Part shown: positions 34,541 to 46,043 of the stretch, piece after piece | Layout: every line of letters starts with the position of its first letter | How positions within the stretch are numbered: the stretch's first letter is position 1 | Assembly: GCA_933228675.1 (NCBI GenBank) | Contig: OW121743.1 | Coordinates: 92,877,998-92,941,997 of the forward strand | Length of the DNA stretch: 64,000 bases | DNA from: Stomorhina lunata | Taxonomy: Eukaryota; Arthropoda; Insecta; Diptera; Rhiniidae | Direction of reading: 5' to 3' | Notes under the pieces: generated by a model | Databases searched by the model: none | Told to the model about the DNA's origin: nothing | What the model saw: the letters and a program-made list of their open reading frames with translations, nothing else | Position numbers and translations under genes: made by a program

Positions 34541-36168
34541 TCCATAGGAAGACTTTTGTATAGAAAAGTTGACCATAGAAAAACTTTCCTTACACAAAGT
34601 TGTCCATATTAACCTTTTTCATATAAAAATTTTACCATTTAAAGGCTTCTATAAAAAAGTTGACCACAGGAAGACTTTTCTATAAAAAAGTTGACCATAG
34701 CAAAACTTTTCTATAGAAAAGTTGACCACAGGAAGACTTTTCTATAGAAAAGTTGACCACAGGAAGACTTTTCTATAGAAAAGTTGACCACAGGAAGACT
34801 TTTCTATAGAAAAGTTGACCACAGGAAGACTTTTCTATAGAAAAGTTGACCACAGGAAGACTTTTCTATAGAAAAGTTGACCACAGGAAGACTTTTCTAT
34901 AGAAAAGTTGACCACAGGAAGACTTTTCTATAGAAAAGTTGACCACAGGAAGACTTTTCTATAGAAAAGTTGACCACAGGAAGACTTTTCTATAGAAAAG
35001 TTGACCACAGGAAGACTTTTCTATGGAAAAGTTGACCACAGGAAGACTTTTCAATAGAAAAGTTGAACACAGGAAGACTTTTCTATAGAAAAGTTGACCA
35101 CAGGAAGACTTTTCTATGAAAAAGTTGACCACAGGAAGACTTTTCTATAGAAAAGTTGAACACAGGAAGACTTTTCTATAGAAAAGTTGACCACAGGAAG
35201 ACTTTTCTATAAAAAAGTTGACCACAGGAAGACTTTTCTATAGAAAAGTTGACCACAGAAAGACTTTTCTATAGAAAAGTTGACCACAGGAAGACTTTTC
35301 TATAGAAAAGTTGACCACAGGAAGACTTTTCTATAGAAAAGTTGACCACAGGAAGACTTTTCTATAGAAAAGTTGACCACAGGAAGACTTTTCTATAGAA
35401 AAGTTGACCACAGGAAGACTTTTCTATAGAAAAGTTGACCACAGGAAGACTTTTCTATAGAAAAGTTGACCACAGGAAGACTTTTCTATAGAAAAGTTGA
35501 CCACAGGAAGACTTTTCTATAGAAAAGTTGACCACATTAAGACTTTTCTATAGAAAAGTTGACCACATTAAGACTTTTCTATAGAAAAGTTGACCACAGG
35601 AAAACTTTTCTATAGAAAAGTTGATCACAGGAAGACTTTTCTATAGAAAAGTTGACCACAGGAAGACTTTTCTATAGAAAAGTTGACCACAGGAAGACTT
35701 TTCTATAGAAAAGTTGACCACAGGAAGACTTTTCTATAGAAAAGTTGACCACAGGAAGACTTTTCTATAGAAAAGTTGACCACAGGAAGACTTTTCTATA
35801 GAAAAGTTGACCACAGGAAGACTTTTCTATAGAAAAGTTGACCACAGGAAGACTTTTCTATAGAAAAGTTGACCACAGGAAGACTTTTCTATAGAAAAGT
35901 TTACCACAGGAAGACTTTTCTATAGAAAAGTTGACCACAGGAAGACTTTTCTATAGAAAAGTTGACCATAGAAAGACTTTTCTATAGAAAGGTTGACCAT
36001 AGAAAGACTTTTCTATAGAAAAGTTGACCATAGAAAGACTTTTCTATAGAAAAGTTGACCATAGAAAGACTTTTCTATAGAAAAGTTGACCATAGAAAGA
36101 CTTTTCTATAGAAAAGTTGACCATGGGAAGACTTTTCTATAGAAAAGTTGACCATAGGAGGACATAAA
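34541..36168. repeat. Tandem array A6, highly uniform 31-bp satellite (~50 copies)
   Basis: Unit of exactly 31 bp: CTTTTCTATAGAAAAGTTGA then CCACAGGAAGA. The great majority of copies from 34730 to 35950 are identical; outer copies carry variants (ATAGGAAG, ATTAAGAC, ATAGAAAG). The palindrome CTTTTCTATAGAAAAG is 16 bp and perfect. It is the youngest-looking array in the window. Confidence 0.98.
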
Positions 36169-37310
36169 GTTTAGTTTTTGATTGCAAATGCTTTAAAAAA
36201 TTATCAATTTAAAATATTTCAAATAGAGAAAATTTAGTTATACTAAATATTTTGTTATACTTTTATTTTCTTGTGATTTTTTATACTTGATTTATTACAT
36301 CTGTAGAAAAATAATGAAAAACGATATCAAGATTTTGTAAATTGCATTATGATGCTTCTAAATTTTAAGTTTTTTTTATTTCAATTTCGTTTTTTTTTGA
36401 GAATCCAATAACGAGTCGAAAACCAAAAAAAAGATGAATTTAACTTTATCAAAAAGCGTTAAATTGCATTTGTGGTGTAAGTATTCAGTTCGTATATGCC
36501 TGCTGTGCATTACGTGACTTTTCATACCGCACACTATTTTGAGGGAAATGCAGTGAACAGACATAAATAAAAATACACACATACTAATAGATATATTTGA
36601 ATTCCCAGCGGTTAGAAGAATTGTCTCAAAAACTAGAGAAATAAAGTTACAACTTCATTTAGATATTCATTTTGGAATTGCTTCCAACCTTAGCAGTTTT
36701 AGAGTTAAAATTTAAATTTTAAACTACTGGGTATGTGCATCAAATATTTAGTATATGAGTTTAAATTTATTCGTAGGCATTTATATTGCTGCTGCTTCCG
36801 CTATACAAATACATGCACTTTTTGCTTTTGAATTGAAATAAAATGTTGCACAAATTTTAGCATGATGTTATGTAAAATGATGATTATTTTTAATGAAATT
36901 CACGATTTTGTTAATGTTTGTTTTTTGGTTTTTATTGTTGTTTGTATTAGTGATTCGGTTGTTGTTGTACTGCAATTTTGGGAAAAATAAATTTATACAC
37001 GTTCAGTTCATTCCTATAACTCCTGTGTTTGTTGGAAATACATAGAATGATAAAAAGATTTTATTTCTTTTTTTTTAATTTGAAACCGCTTTCACCAATT
37101 ATTTTGTGGATGTCAGAAAAAAGTATTTTTAAGAATACTTCTATGTGTTATTTTTAGATTATATCTATAAATACATAGTTAGTATATCAAAAACATATAC
37201 CTATACCTGCCTATATAGAAATTATTTTTAACAGACAATATAGATATGTTTGTTTATATTAGAAGTATGTTACTCACTTTGTACGAATATATACAACTTT
37301 GTACGAATAT
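36169..37310. other. AT-rich intergenic stretch, nothing recognised
   Basis: No ORF of interest; a repeated 16-bp piece (TTTGTACGAATAT) occurs twice at 37278-37310, just before the duplicated segment. Confidence 0.5.
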
Positions 37311-38229
37311 TTTGCTGAGTTAAGCATTAAATACAAAAACAAGTGTAACAGCAAAAATAATTTTTGGCACAGTGTCTTATGGGAAAGAAAATTTAAATTT
37401 ATTCCGATTAAAGATAATTTAAAACTTTTTTAAAATTTCAAATACCATTAAAATCCTTGATACCGAAAATTTTTCTATATAAATTTGGTGCCGAAAATTT
37501 TTGTATAAAAATTTGATACCGAAAATTTTTCTTTAAAAATTTGATACCGAAAATTTTTATAATAAAAATTTTTCTATACAAATTTGGTACCGACAATTTT
37601 TCTATAAAAAGTAGGTACCACAAATTTTCTATACAAATTTGATACCAAAAATTTGTTTATAAAAATTTTGTGCCGAAATTTTTTCTAAAAAATTTGATAG
37701 CGAAAATTTTTCTATAAAAATTTTATACTATTGAAATTTGATATAAAAATTTTTTACTGAAAATTTTTCTATAAAAATTTGGTACCGAAAATTTTTCTAT
37801 AAAAATGTGGTACCACAAATTTTCTATACAAATTCGATAACAAAAGTTTTTCTATATAAATTTTGTGCCGAAATTTTTTCTAAAAAAATTTGATACTAAA
37901 AATTTTTCTATAAAAATTTGATACCGAAAATTTTTCCATACAATTTTGAAATTGAAAAATTTTTCTATAAAAATTTGATACCAAAAATATTTCTATAAAA
38001 ATTTTTTGCCGAAAATTTTTCTATTAAAGTTTTATACAGAAAATTTTTCTATAGAAATTCTATACCTAAAGTTTTTCGATAAAAACTGTTTCTATACAAA
38101 TTTTATTCTGAAATTTTTTTTTAAAGTTTGATACAGAAAATTTTTCTATAAAAATTTGAAGCCGAAAATTTGTCTTTAAAAATTTGATGCCGAAATTTTT
38201 CTTTAAAAATTTTATACCGAAAAGTTTTC

Positions 38230-38562
38230 AAAAAAAATGTATTTGCATTTGATCCCAAACCTGTTACATTTATTTATTAATGTAACAGATCAATTTATTG
38301 ATAAAAAGCCAAAAAATGTTTGCGGAGAAACCAAATTCCTCGACGCGTTTCGATGGTTGGTTAGGCCATCTCTTCAGGAGGATTATCCCCAATTTAGACA
38401 GATCGAAAACCTCGCATTATTACTAAATTTACAAACATAACTATTAAGAATTATGTTTATAAACCAAAAGTAAAAGCGTAGATTATCGACTGAACAAAAA
38501 CAAACATTTTTCAGTTTTCATCTACCTTCACTTCCCACATTCTTGCTGTAGCCGTCGGCTAC
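38230..38562 (-). mobile_element. 333-bp hammerhead-ribozyme element, copy 1
   Basis: The limits are set by comparison with the empty site at 46981-46990 (GTTTTC|TATAAAAATT). On the plus strand it begins with A8 and TGTATTTGCATTTGATCCCA, has a 10-bp hairpin (38261-38288) and the ribozyme (38337-38382), and ends with the hairpin GTAGCCGTCGGCTAC. No target-site duplication is visible. The ORF 38237-38440 is incidental. Shortened relatives occur at 53848-54020 and 57364-57615. Class inferred: Penelope-like element fragment, or another non-autonomous ribozyme-bearing retroelement. Confidence 0.8.
38337..38382 (-). ncRNA. Hammerhead ribozyme motif (minimal, short stem III), copy 1
   Basis: On the minus strand: stem I 5' TCCTC, core CTGAAGA, stem II GATGG with a 9-nt loop and CCATC, core GAAA, self-complementary stem III ACGCGT, cleavage nucleotide C (at 38342), stem I 3' GAGGA. 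All invariant core positions of the hammerhead (CUGANGA, GAAA, UH before the cut) are present. The predicted cut lies between 38342 and 38341. Very short stem III suggests activity as a dimer, as known for such motifs in Penelope-like elements and some satellites. Activity is not shown. Confidence 0.82.
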
Positions 38563-40629
38563 TATAAAAATTTAATAACGAAAATTTTCTACAAAAATTT
38601 CACACCGAAAGTTATTCAATAAAAAATTGAATTTTCTATAAATTTTAATGCCAAAAATTTTCTATAAAAACTTGATACCGATACTTTTTCAATAAAAATT
38701 TGATTCCGAAAGTTTTTTTATAAAAATTTTATACCAAAAATTTTTCTTTAAAAATTTTTTATCAAAAATGTTTCTATAAACATTTTTTATCGAAAAAGTT
38801 TCTATAAAAATTTTTCTATAAAAATTTGAAACCAAAAATTTTTCTATAAAAATTTGATACCGACAATTTAACGCAGACAATTTTTCTATTAAAACTTAAT
38901 ACCGAAAAATTTTGTATAAAAATTTTATACCGAAAAATTTTCTATAAAAATTTTATACCGAAAATTTTTCTATAAAAATTTGATACTTAAAACTTTTCTA
39001 TACAAATTTGATACCAAAAACTTTTCTCTAAAAATTTGATATAGAAAATTTTCTATAAAAATTATATACCGAAAATTTTTCTTTAAAAATTTAATACCGA
39101 ATATCTATAAAAATCTGTTACCTAAAGTCTTCTATAAAAATTTAACATCAAAAATTTCTATAAAAATTTGATATCGAAAAATTTTTTTTTAAAAATTTGA
39201 TACCGATATTTTTCTATAAAAATTTGATACCGAAAATTTTTCTATAACAATTTTATACCGAAAATTTTTCTTTAAAAATTTGATACCGAAAATTTTTCTT
39301 TAAAGATTTGATACCAAAAATTTTTCTATAAAAATTTTGATACGGAAAATTTTTGCTAAAAAATTTGATACCAAAAATTTTTCCTAAAAAATTTGATACC
39401 GAAAAATTTTCTATAAAAAATTGACACCGAAAGTTTTTTTAACAAAAATTTAAATTTTCTATTAAACTTAATGCCGACAATTTTTCTATTAAAACTTGAT
39501 ACCGAAAACTTTCCTATAAAAGTTTGATACTGAAAATGTTTCTATAAAAATTTGATACCGAAAAAATTTCTATAAAAATTTGATATCGAAAATTTTTCTA
39601 TAAAAATTTGTCATTAAAAATTTTTCGATAAAACTTTGACACCGAAAGTTTTTCAATAAAAATTTAAATTTTCTATTAAATTTAATGCCGACAATTTTTC
39701 TATTAAAACTTGATACCGAAAACTTTCCTATAAAAATTTGATACCGAAAATGTTTCTATAAAAATTTGATACCGAAAAATTTTCTATAAAAATTTGATAT
39801 CGAAAATTTTTCTATAAAAATTTGATATTGAAAATTTTTCTAAAAAAATTGGACACCGAAAATTTTTTTATAAAAATTTGATACTGAAAATTTTTCCTTA
39901 AAAATTTGATTCCTAAAATTTTTCTTTAAAAATTTGATACCGAAAATTTTTCTTTAAAAATTTGATACCGAAACCTTTTCTCTAAAAATGTGATACCAAA
40001 ATTTTATCTATATAAATTTGATTATAAAAATTTTTTTATAAAAATTTAACATCGAAAATTTTTCTATTAAAATTTGATACCGAAAATTTTTCCACAAAAA
40101 TTTTACGCCGAAAATTTTTCTGTTAAAATTTCATACCAAAAATTTTTCAATAAAAATATGTTATCAAAAATTTTTCCTCAAAAATTTTCTATAAAAATTT
40201 GATACCGAAAATTTTTTTACAAAAATTTGATACTGAAAATTTTTCCTTAAAAATTTGATACTGAAAATTTTTCCTTAAAAATTTGATACCGAAAATTTTT
40301 CTTTAAAAATTTGATACCGAAAATTCTTCTTTAAAAATTTGATACCGAAAACTTTTCTTTAAAAATGTGATACCGAAATTTAATCTATAAAAATTTGATA
40401 CTAAAGAATTTTCTTTAAAATTTGATACCGAAAATTTTTTTATAAAAATTTGAGACCGAACATTTTTTTATAAAAATTTGATACCGAAAATTTTTCTATA
40501 AAAATTTGATAGCGAAAATTTTTCTTTAAAAATTTAATACCAAAAATTTTTCGATAAAAATTTTATGCTGAAAATTTTTCTTTAGAAATTTTATACCGAA
40601 AATTTTTCTGCGAAAATTTTATGCTCCAC

Positions 40630-42420
40630 TGTACCTGACATATTGTATTAGGTTAAAATATAACAGCAAAAGCAACGACCTTACCGAGATAATTTTAAAA
40701 ACACAAATCTCTATTTATGTATGCATTACGTGTTACATCAAGACTCATCAATCTTTTTTATACCAAAAACAGAAACTGAAGAATGTAGGTACAAATAAAC
40801 AAGACAGACACGAACAGTCATACTTGAACACCTAAAAGGAAAATATAACGTTCTGAGGCCTATTATGAGACAATGTAATGAAAATTATTAAATAGGATTA
40901 ATCGTTATCGATAAAATCGTTGAAATTTTAAGCCTATTTAATATAGACCTCTAATTTGGAATCACACCTTGATCTGATTAAAAATTGCTTTTTCGGTTTA
41001 AACATTAAAAAATTATCAAAATGTTAAAAATATTTTCTAAAAAAAGCTTTTAATCGAGAAAAAGAGTTTCAATCATAATGCCGGGTTTTCCCAAGAATAG
41101 TCTTCTTCATGTTTCAGACTTATTAGTGCCTTTGGAAACTTCACATAATTTATGTATGGCCCATTGAAGAAAGCACCTAAGAAGACTTTGGAAGGCCTAC
41201 AGAAGAAAGCTTAAGCAAATATTATCTTATTTGTTATTATAAAAGTGACTTGCATTCGATGTCAGCATGAGTAAAATAAACCGGTTAAGTAACGAGGAAA
41301 TGGTATAATAAGAGCATATCCTGTTCAGCTGTTCAAAAGAATAGGCCTTGATAGATTTCCTGCTTGATCCCGCTGGTGTATGTGCATGTGTATTGTAATA
41401 ATATATTAGAAAATAAGTGTATTTCTATTTCTCTATAAAAGATCATGTAAAAGTGTGTGTGCTGGGTGTTTGAGGAGTATTTGAAAAATATATACTGACA
41501 TGGCAAAACTTATTTTGGCATAAAATTGAAAAATTCCTAAGAGCTTTTGTTATTTTTTTCCTTCTATTATTTTGAATTTCTTTGTTTTTGTTTTATTTAA
41601 TTTAACAATTTTTTTGAAGGGTAAAAAGACCCACTTCAATTGTAGTTGAGCTGAGACAAACAGCAAAAGCTTTGAAATTTCGGTTTTTTAAATAAAGTAT
41701 ATTTTTTTTTTATTAAAAATATAAGAAGAAAAAATAGAAAAAAGACAACGTGTTTTCATTTTGTTTACACATAATCTGTAGTTGAAAAAAATTAAGGAAA
41801 ACTTACAGACACACACACATGTTTGAACTCTCTTATACAAGTGCAAACAGTTTGAAATAGATTTTAAAATTTTACCTTAAAAATATAGTACAAAAAAAAA
41901 AAAAAAAAAAACATCCATCATCAATCATGTCTAAAGGTGTTTTTTTTCCTTCTTTCTTTTTTCTCATATTGTTAGTATATGATGAGAAAAATACCAAATT
42001 CTTCGTTTGGTTAAAGGTTTTGAAGAATAAATGTAAACGGAAGTATTTAAGTGGAAAATTTCCTGACAAAGGTTACTCAAACTAAAGGATGAAAAAACGA
42101 AAATATTTAAGTTAAAAATCAACTAAGGAAGGAAAATTGTTAAATATAAAATACCTTAAATCAAATAACTAAGAAAAGGGTTGATTAGACAACGTCAACA
42201 TTATTGCGGCCGAAGTAAAGTTTTTGGTAATTTAAAAATTAAAGAATTTTTGGATATTTTGAAAAAAGTTTTTCTTAAGAATTTATGAAGATTTCAAAAG
42301 GCAATTCTATTAGATAAACAAATAGATTGATATGAGGTCAGAAAAATATGATAGAAATATGGACATACTAGAGCAGTGTAAAACTTTGAATATCTAGCTA
42401 GGGCAATACAAATTTAAAAC
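40630..42420. other. AT-rich intergenic stretch, nothing recognised
   Basis: Includes a run of 20 A at 41892-41911. No gene or clear element end. Confidence 0.5.
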
Positions 42421-42755
42421 AAGCAAGAAAGTGTTATAGTCGATCAAGCCTGACCATAGGAAACCCTTCACCACTAAAGTCATACATATTCTTTTTCCTG
42501 TATAAAGACAAATATTTGATAAATTTTGTCATCATACAAACATTTTCTCAAAACCTGTATATTTAAGCTGTTTTAGTTATTTGGACTTATATGAGAGGTA
42601 GCGTCAAATGTGGACCGATTATCTTGAAATTTGGCAAATTAATTACAGTTGTTACAAAAAATAAAATAAAAATTCTCATTATCTTCAGATTTGCAAGCGT
42701 TTTAGTGATTTTTGTCTCATTTATAAATTTGGTACAATGATTTTGGTTTACATAG
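42421..42755 (-). mobile_element. mini-me/DINE-1-like element (type A), truncated
   Basis: Starts with the inverted terminus AAGCAAGAAAGTGTTATAGT, CGATCAAGCCTGACCAT, and runs as far as GGTTTACATAGGCA, where it meets the 11-bp repeat of family D. The 5' half of the family consensus is missing. Confidence 0.65.
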
Positions 42756-42757
42756 GC

Positions 42758-43963
42758 AATCAATCATCAAACAACTGTCAAACAATCGTCAAACAACCAT
42801 CAAATAAAACATGTAGAAAAAAATTTCCTGATCGGTACAGCCGTTCTAAAGTGATGCAATTTTAAAGAAAATGGGAATTTTATCCCCATTTTTCGATTCC
42901 CAGGTCATTTTGAAAAAATTCAAAAAGCGAAAAACTATCCTATGGTATGAAAATATCCACATTTAAAACTTTAATTAATTTGGTTAAATCGTTTTGAACA
43001 TTCATATTTCTAATTTTTATATTTGACTTATATTAGAGAGGTCATGCCCACTGGAGATTAAAAAACAACCTGGCCTATTTTACCCACTGGTCACACCTTA
43101 ACATACTGTCAAAATTTCAGATCGGTTCCATCGGTCATCTATATTTGTCATTTTTAATATATGAGTTATGTGGAAAGGGAAACGCCCACTTGAGATTTGA
43201 GAAAAATACCTTGCGCATTTTAACCACTCTGTCGTTCATATTTGCAATTTTTAATATTTAACTTATATGGGAGGGGTCACGCCCACTTGACATTTAAAAA
43301 AGAACCTTACCTATTTTAACCACCGGTCACACTTTAACATAGTGTAAAATTTTCAGAAAAATCGGGCAGCTCGGTCATCCATTTTTGTCATTTTCAATAT
43401 TTGACTTATATGGGAGGGGTCACGCCCACTTGAGATATCCAACAAAAATCTGGCCTATTTTATCTATCGGTCACATCTTAACATACTGTCAAAATTTTAG
43501 ATAAATCGGTCCTCTCAGTCACCTATATTTGTAATTTTTAATATATGAGTTATATGGGAGGGCTCACGCCCCTTTAGTGTAACTTTATGTACATTTCGAA
43601 AATCATTAAAATCAATTACCCAGTTATAAGTATTGTATTTGTAACTGGGAAGGAACCATCCCTTGCTCCGATCCTTTTAATTTTTTTCTGAAGTACGGCC
43701 ATTGGTAATGAATTTACTTTTATGTTTGAAGATTCTTACTTTTATGGTTTATCAAATTCAATGATAAATACTACATTTTGCGCCGTTTGGTCCACTATTT
43801 ACCCTATTTGGGCCCAAGTTTTGAAACAAAACATATCCTTAAACCACCTTAAGGAAATGTTCTGTCTAATTTCAAAATTTCATCATAATCGGTCGAACCG
43901 TTTAGGAGTCAACCTCTTTCAAACAAACAAACTTACAAACACATTTATAATATATATATAGAT
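42758..43963. mobile_element. Dispersed repeat family D, copy 2, with ~110-150-bp tandem repeats
   Basis: Begins with CAATCATCAAACAACTGTCA (11-bp units) and CCCCATTTTTCGATTCCCAG as in the 17-kb copy. About five repeats follow, marked by CACGCCCACTT near 43045, 43170, 43278, 43428 and 43572, with CACACCTTAACATACTGTCA and GGTCATCTATATTTGTCATT. The end is CGAACCGTTTAGGAGTCAAC, then AACAAACAAACTTACAAACA and a short TA tract with AGAT, like the 3' ends of many dispersed insect repeats. Confidence 0.6.
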
Positions 43964-44925
43964 TTTCATTTATGTACAGTCCTTTTGTCTACCTTATTAT
44001 ATATAATTTGTAAAATTTGGATGAGTAGTTTGAGATATATTTAAATTTCCGAAAAAAATAGTCAAAATTTATTATTATATAAAAAATATAACAAAAAGCT
44101 CAATATTTCAATAAAATGTTAAAAATTCATGAGAAAATGTTCAAGACTGTGATTTTCATGTTTTTTATGCATTCTTGATTTGTTCATTGTAATGTGGCCA
44201 CCACCTGTGTAAATGTATTGCTTACAGAATTTCCTTAAAAATAAACTATTGTACTATTTTTCGCAATCTTATTGTAAAAATTTAACTCAAGAACGTATTG
44301 TCTAACAAATTCGACGCCACGCCCAAATTTTCATTATACAGGTCATTTATACTTATTTGAACTCATTGTATAATTTGTTATCCTAAATTGGTTTTTTGGT
44401 GGTAACTAAAGTAAATTTTAATCTAATCACTTAATTAATACTGCTTTAGTTTTTCAAGTATTTTATGGACCTTTTTCTTACTAAATTGCACCCTGGTGTA
44501 ATTAAAAATATTTAAAATATGTAAAAAGATGAAGTTAGTAAAATTATTCTGGTAAATAGGCCGGCAAGAGAAGGCGGCTGAAATTCGAAATATATACCAC
44601 TAGTACTTAACAGTAGAAGATCCAATTTATGTGTAAAAACCACAGAAATTTCCAAAAACTGCACAAAATGATTCAATAATAACAATATTCAAAAAGTGCT
44701 TAAAAATTTAGAACAAAAACTTTAGTGGAAAAATTATATCCGCTTTTATTCAAAAGTATATAAAAATCAATTTTTTTCCATTTTGAAATTGTAGGCAAAA
44801 AAATATGGACTTTGAGCTGGTATAAAAAACGAATCAGTTATCCGATAGTCAAAGATAAAGTTAAATTGGATACTTTAGAGTGTTGGCTATAAACTACCAT
44901 CAAAATTTAATCAAAATTATAAAAT
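43964..44925. other. AT-rich intergenic stretch, nothing recognised
   Basis: No gene seen. The last part may be worn interspersed-repeat sequence leading into the terminus at 44930. Confidence 0.45.
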
Positions 44926-44929
44926 TAAG

Positions 44930-44992
44930 TAAAATCATTTTTGGACGCTTTTTACCACAGTGCTATGGTGGTGAAGGGTATAATTATTAGGT
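44930..44992 (-). mobile_element. mini-me/DINE-1-like terminus fragment
   Basis: GCTATGGTGGTGAAGGGTAT followed by AATTATT is the inverted 5' end of the interspersed family (AATAATTATACCCTTCACCA). The body upstream of it is too diverged to delimit. Confidence 0.5.
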
Positions 44993-45425
44993 ACAAAATG
45001 TTTGACTGTCAACATTTCAGTAGGTTTTATAAATACGAAATTAATTATTTCTTCTCATAGTAAGATCCGCAATTGCAAAACCTTTCCGCTTTCAAAAAAA
45101 AATCTTCATATATAAGTTTTAAAACCAAAGATCAAGTTCAATTGTTATTAGCAATTAATATACATATAATCACTTTTAAATAATCTTTAAATTGTAATAG
45201 CATTAACTAACGATATACCATTACATATGAGTATAAACAAAATAATTTTATTAAATTTTCAATGAAAAATTAATTTAACTTTAAAAAAAGCAAAAAATTT
45301 AATACAAAAATCATTTGAATTTTACACACTTACACATGTGTATGTAGAAAAAGGTAGAGGGGAAAGTAAAAGGCCTTTGATTGAGAAACCTCTTAATTTT
45401 TCCTGCTTCTCTTCGAGTTAAATAT

Positions 45426-45683
45426 CGTTACTTTAATATAGAAAGGCCCTAAGTCGTTTTCCATTGAAATCGCTTTTAAAAACTTTATCTTATAAAATTT
45501 TATAAAAATCTTTTAATTTTAAAAAAACATTATTGTAGCATTAAGTTCTCTAGAGAATTTAGTAAAAAAACTGCTTTTAAAAAATGTCTGTATCTTCAAA
45601 ACTTAAGATTTTTTTTAGTTTTTTTCCCCTCTCCTGCAATCTAAGAATAATATTAGTTAGGGCTTTTCTATATTAAAGTAACG
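45426..45683. mobile_element. 258-bp inverted-repeat element (MITE-like)
   Basis: Left end CGTTACTTTAATATAGAAAG GCCCTAA and right end inverted (TTAGGGC TTTTCTATATTAAAGTAACG) match at 26 of 27 positions. ATAT lies directly outside each end, so a 4-bp or TA-type target duplication is possible. No coding capacity. The superfamily is not determined. Confidence 0.75.
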
Positions 45684-45926
45684 ATATGAGCATATAAAAA
45701 TATAAAATTCTTTACTTTTTTGAAGCCTTTTATCAGGAATTTTTAAACCTTCATATTACCTTATTGCAATAACAGTTTGCTTTTTTTTGTATATAAATGT
45801 ACAATATCACAAATATTACACAGAAAAATACATGTGTAATTGCAAATCAATACACCAACAAATTGACCATTAATGTTAAACCGAATGTACAATTAGTGAA
45901 TTAAAAGCTTAAAAAACACAGACACT

Positions 45927-46043
45927 CAAAAGGTCACGATGAACAAAAAACGATAATTTGTTTCGTTTTTTTTTGAGTAAAAATTTAAGTATTTTTTTTT
46001 TCAAATTTAATTTTTTTTTTTCAGTATTGATTAACAATTTTTT
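45927..46043. repeat. Direct repeat flanking duplicated segment, left copy (117 bp)
   Basis: CAAAAGGTCACGATGAACAA ... TCAGTATTGATTAACAATTT is repeated at 47319-47443; the two differ mainly in T-run lengths. They flank the transplanted satellite segment like a very long target-site duplication. Confidence 0.9.

Larger units (their letters stand above)
37311..38846. repeat. Duplicated segment, copy 1 (contains ribozyme element)
   Basis: Starting TTTGCTGAGTTAAGCATTAA, this stretch is nearly identical to 46044-47312, including ~125 bp of non-satellite leader (to ~37435) and the same irregular order of satellite variants. It differs by a 333-bp insertion at 38230-38562 and by one or two satellite units. 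Confidence 0.93.
37438..40625. repeat. Tandem array A7, ~28-bp unit GATACCGAAAATTTTTCTATAAAAATTT
   Basis: Unit about 28 bp: GATACCGAAAA, TTTTTCTAT, AAAAATTT. The core is TTTTTCTATAAAAA rather than TTTTCTATAGAAAA. It is interrupted at 38230-38562 by a ribozyme-bearing element. A ~250-bp block is repeated inside (39400-39620 resembles 39620-39840). Confidence 0.95.

Noticed and set aside
34541..36168. CRISPR-like regular 31-bp repeat
   Set aside because: No unique spacers between repeats, and the genome is eukaryotic; this is a satellite.
38237..38440. 67-codon ORF similar to the one at 53848
   Set aside because: The similarity is explained by the shared ribozyme-bearing element; base changes do not look codon-constrained and the RNA structure is on the other strand.
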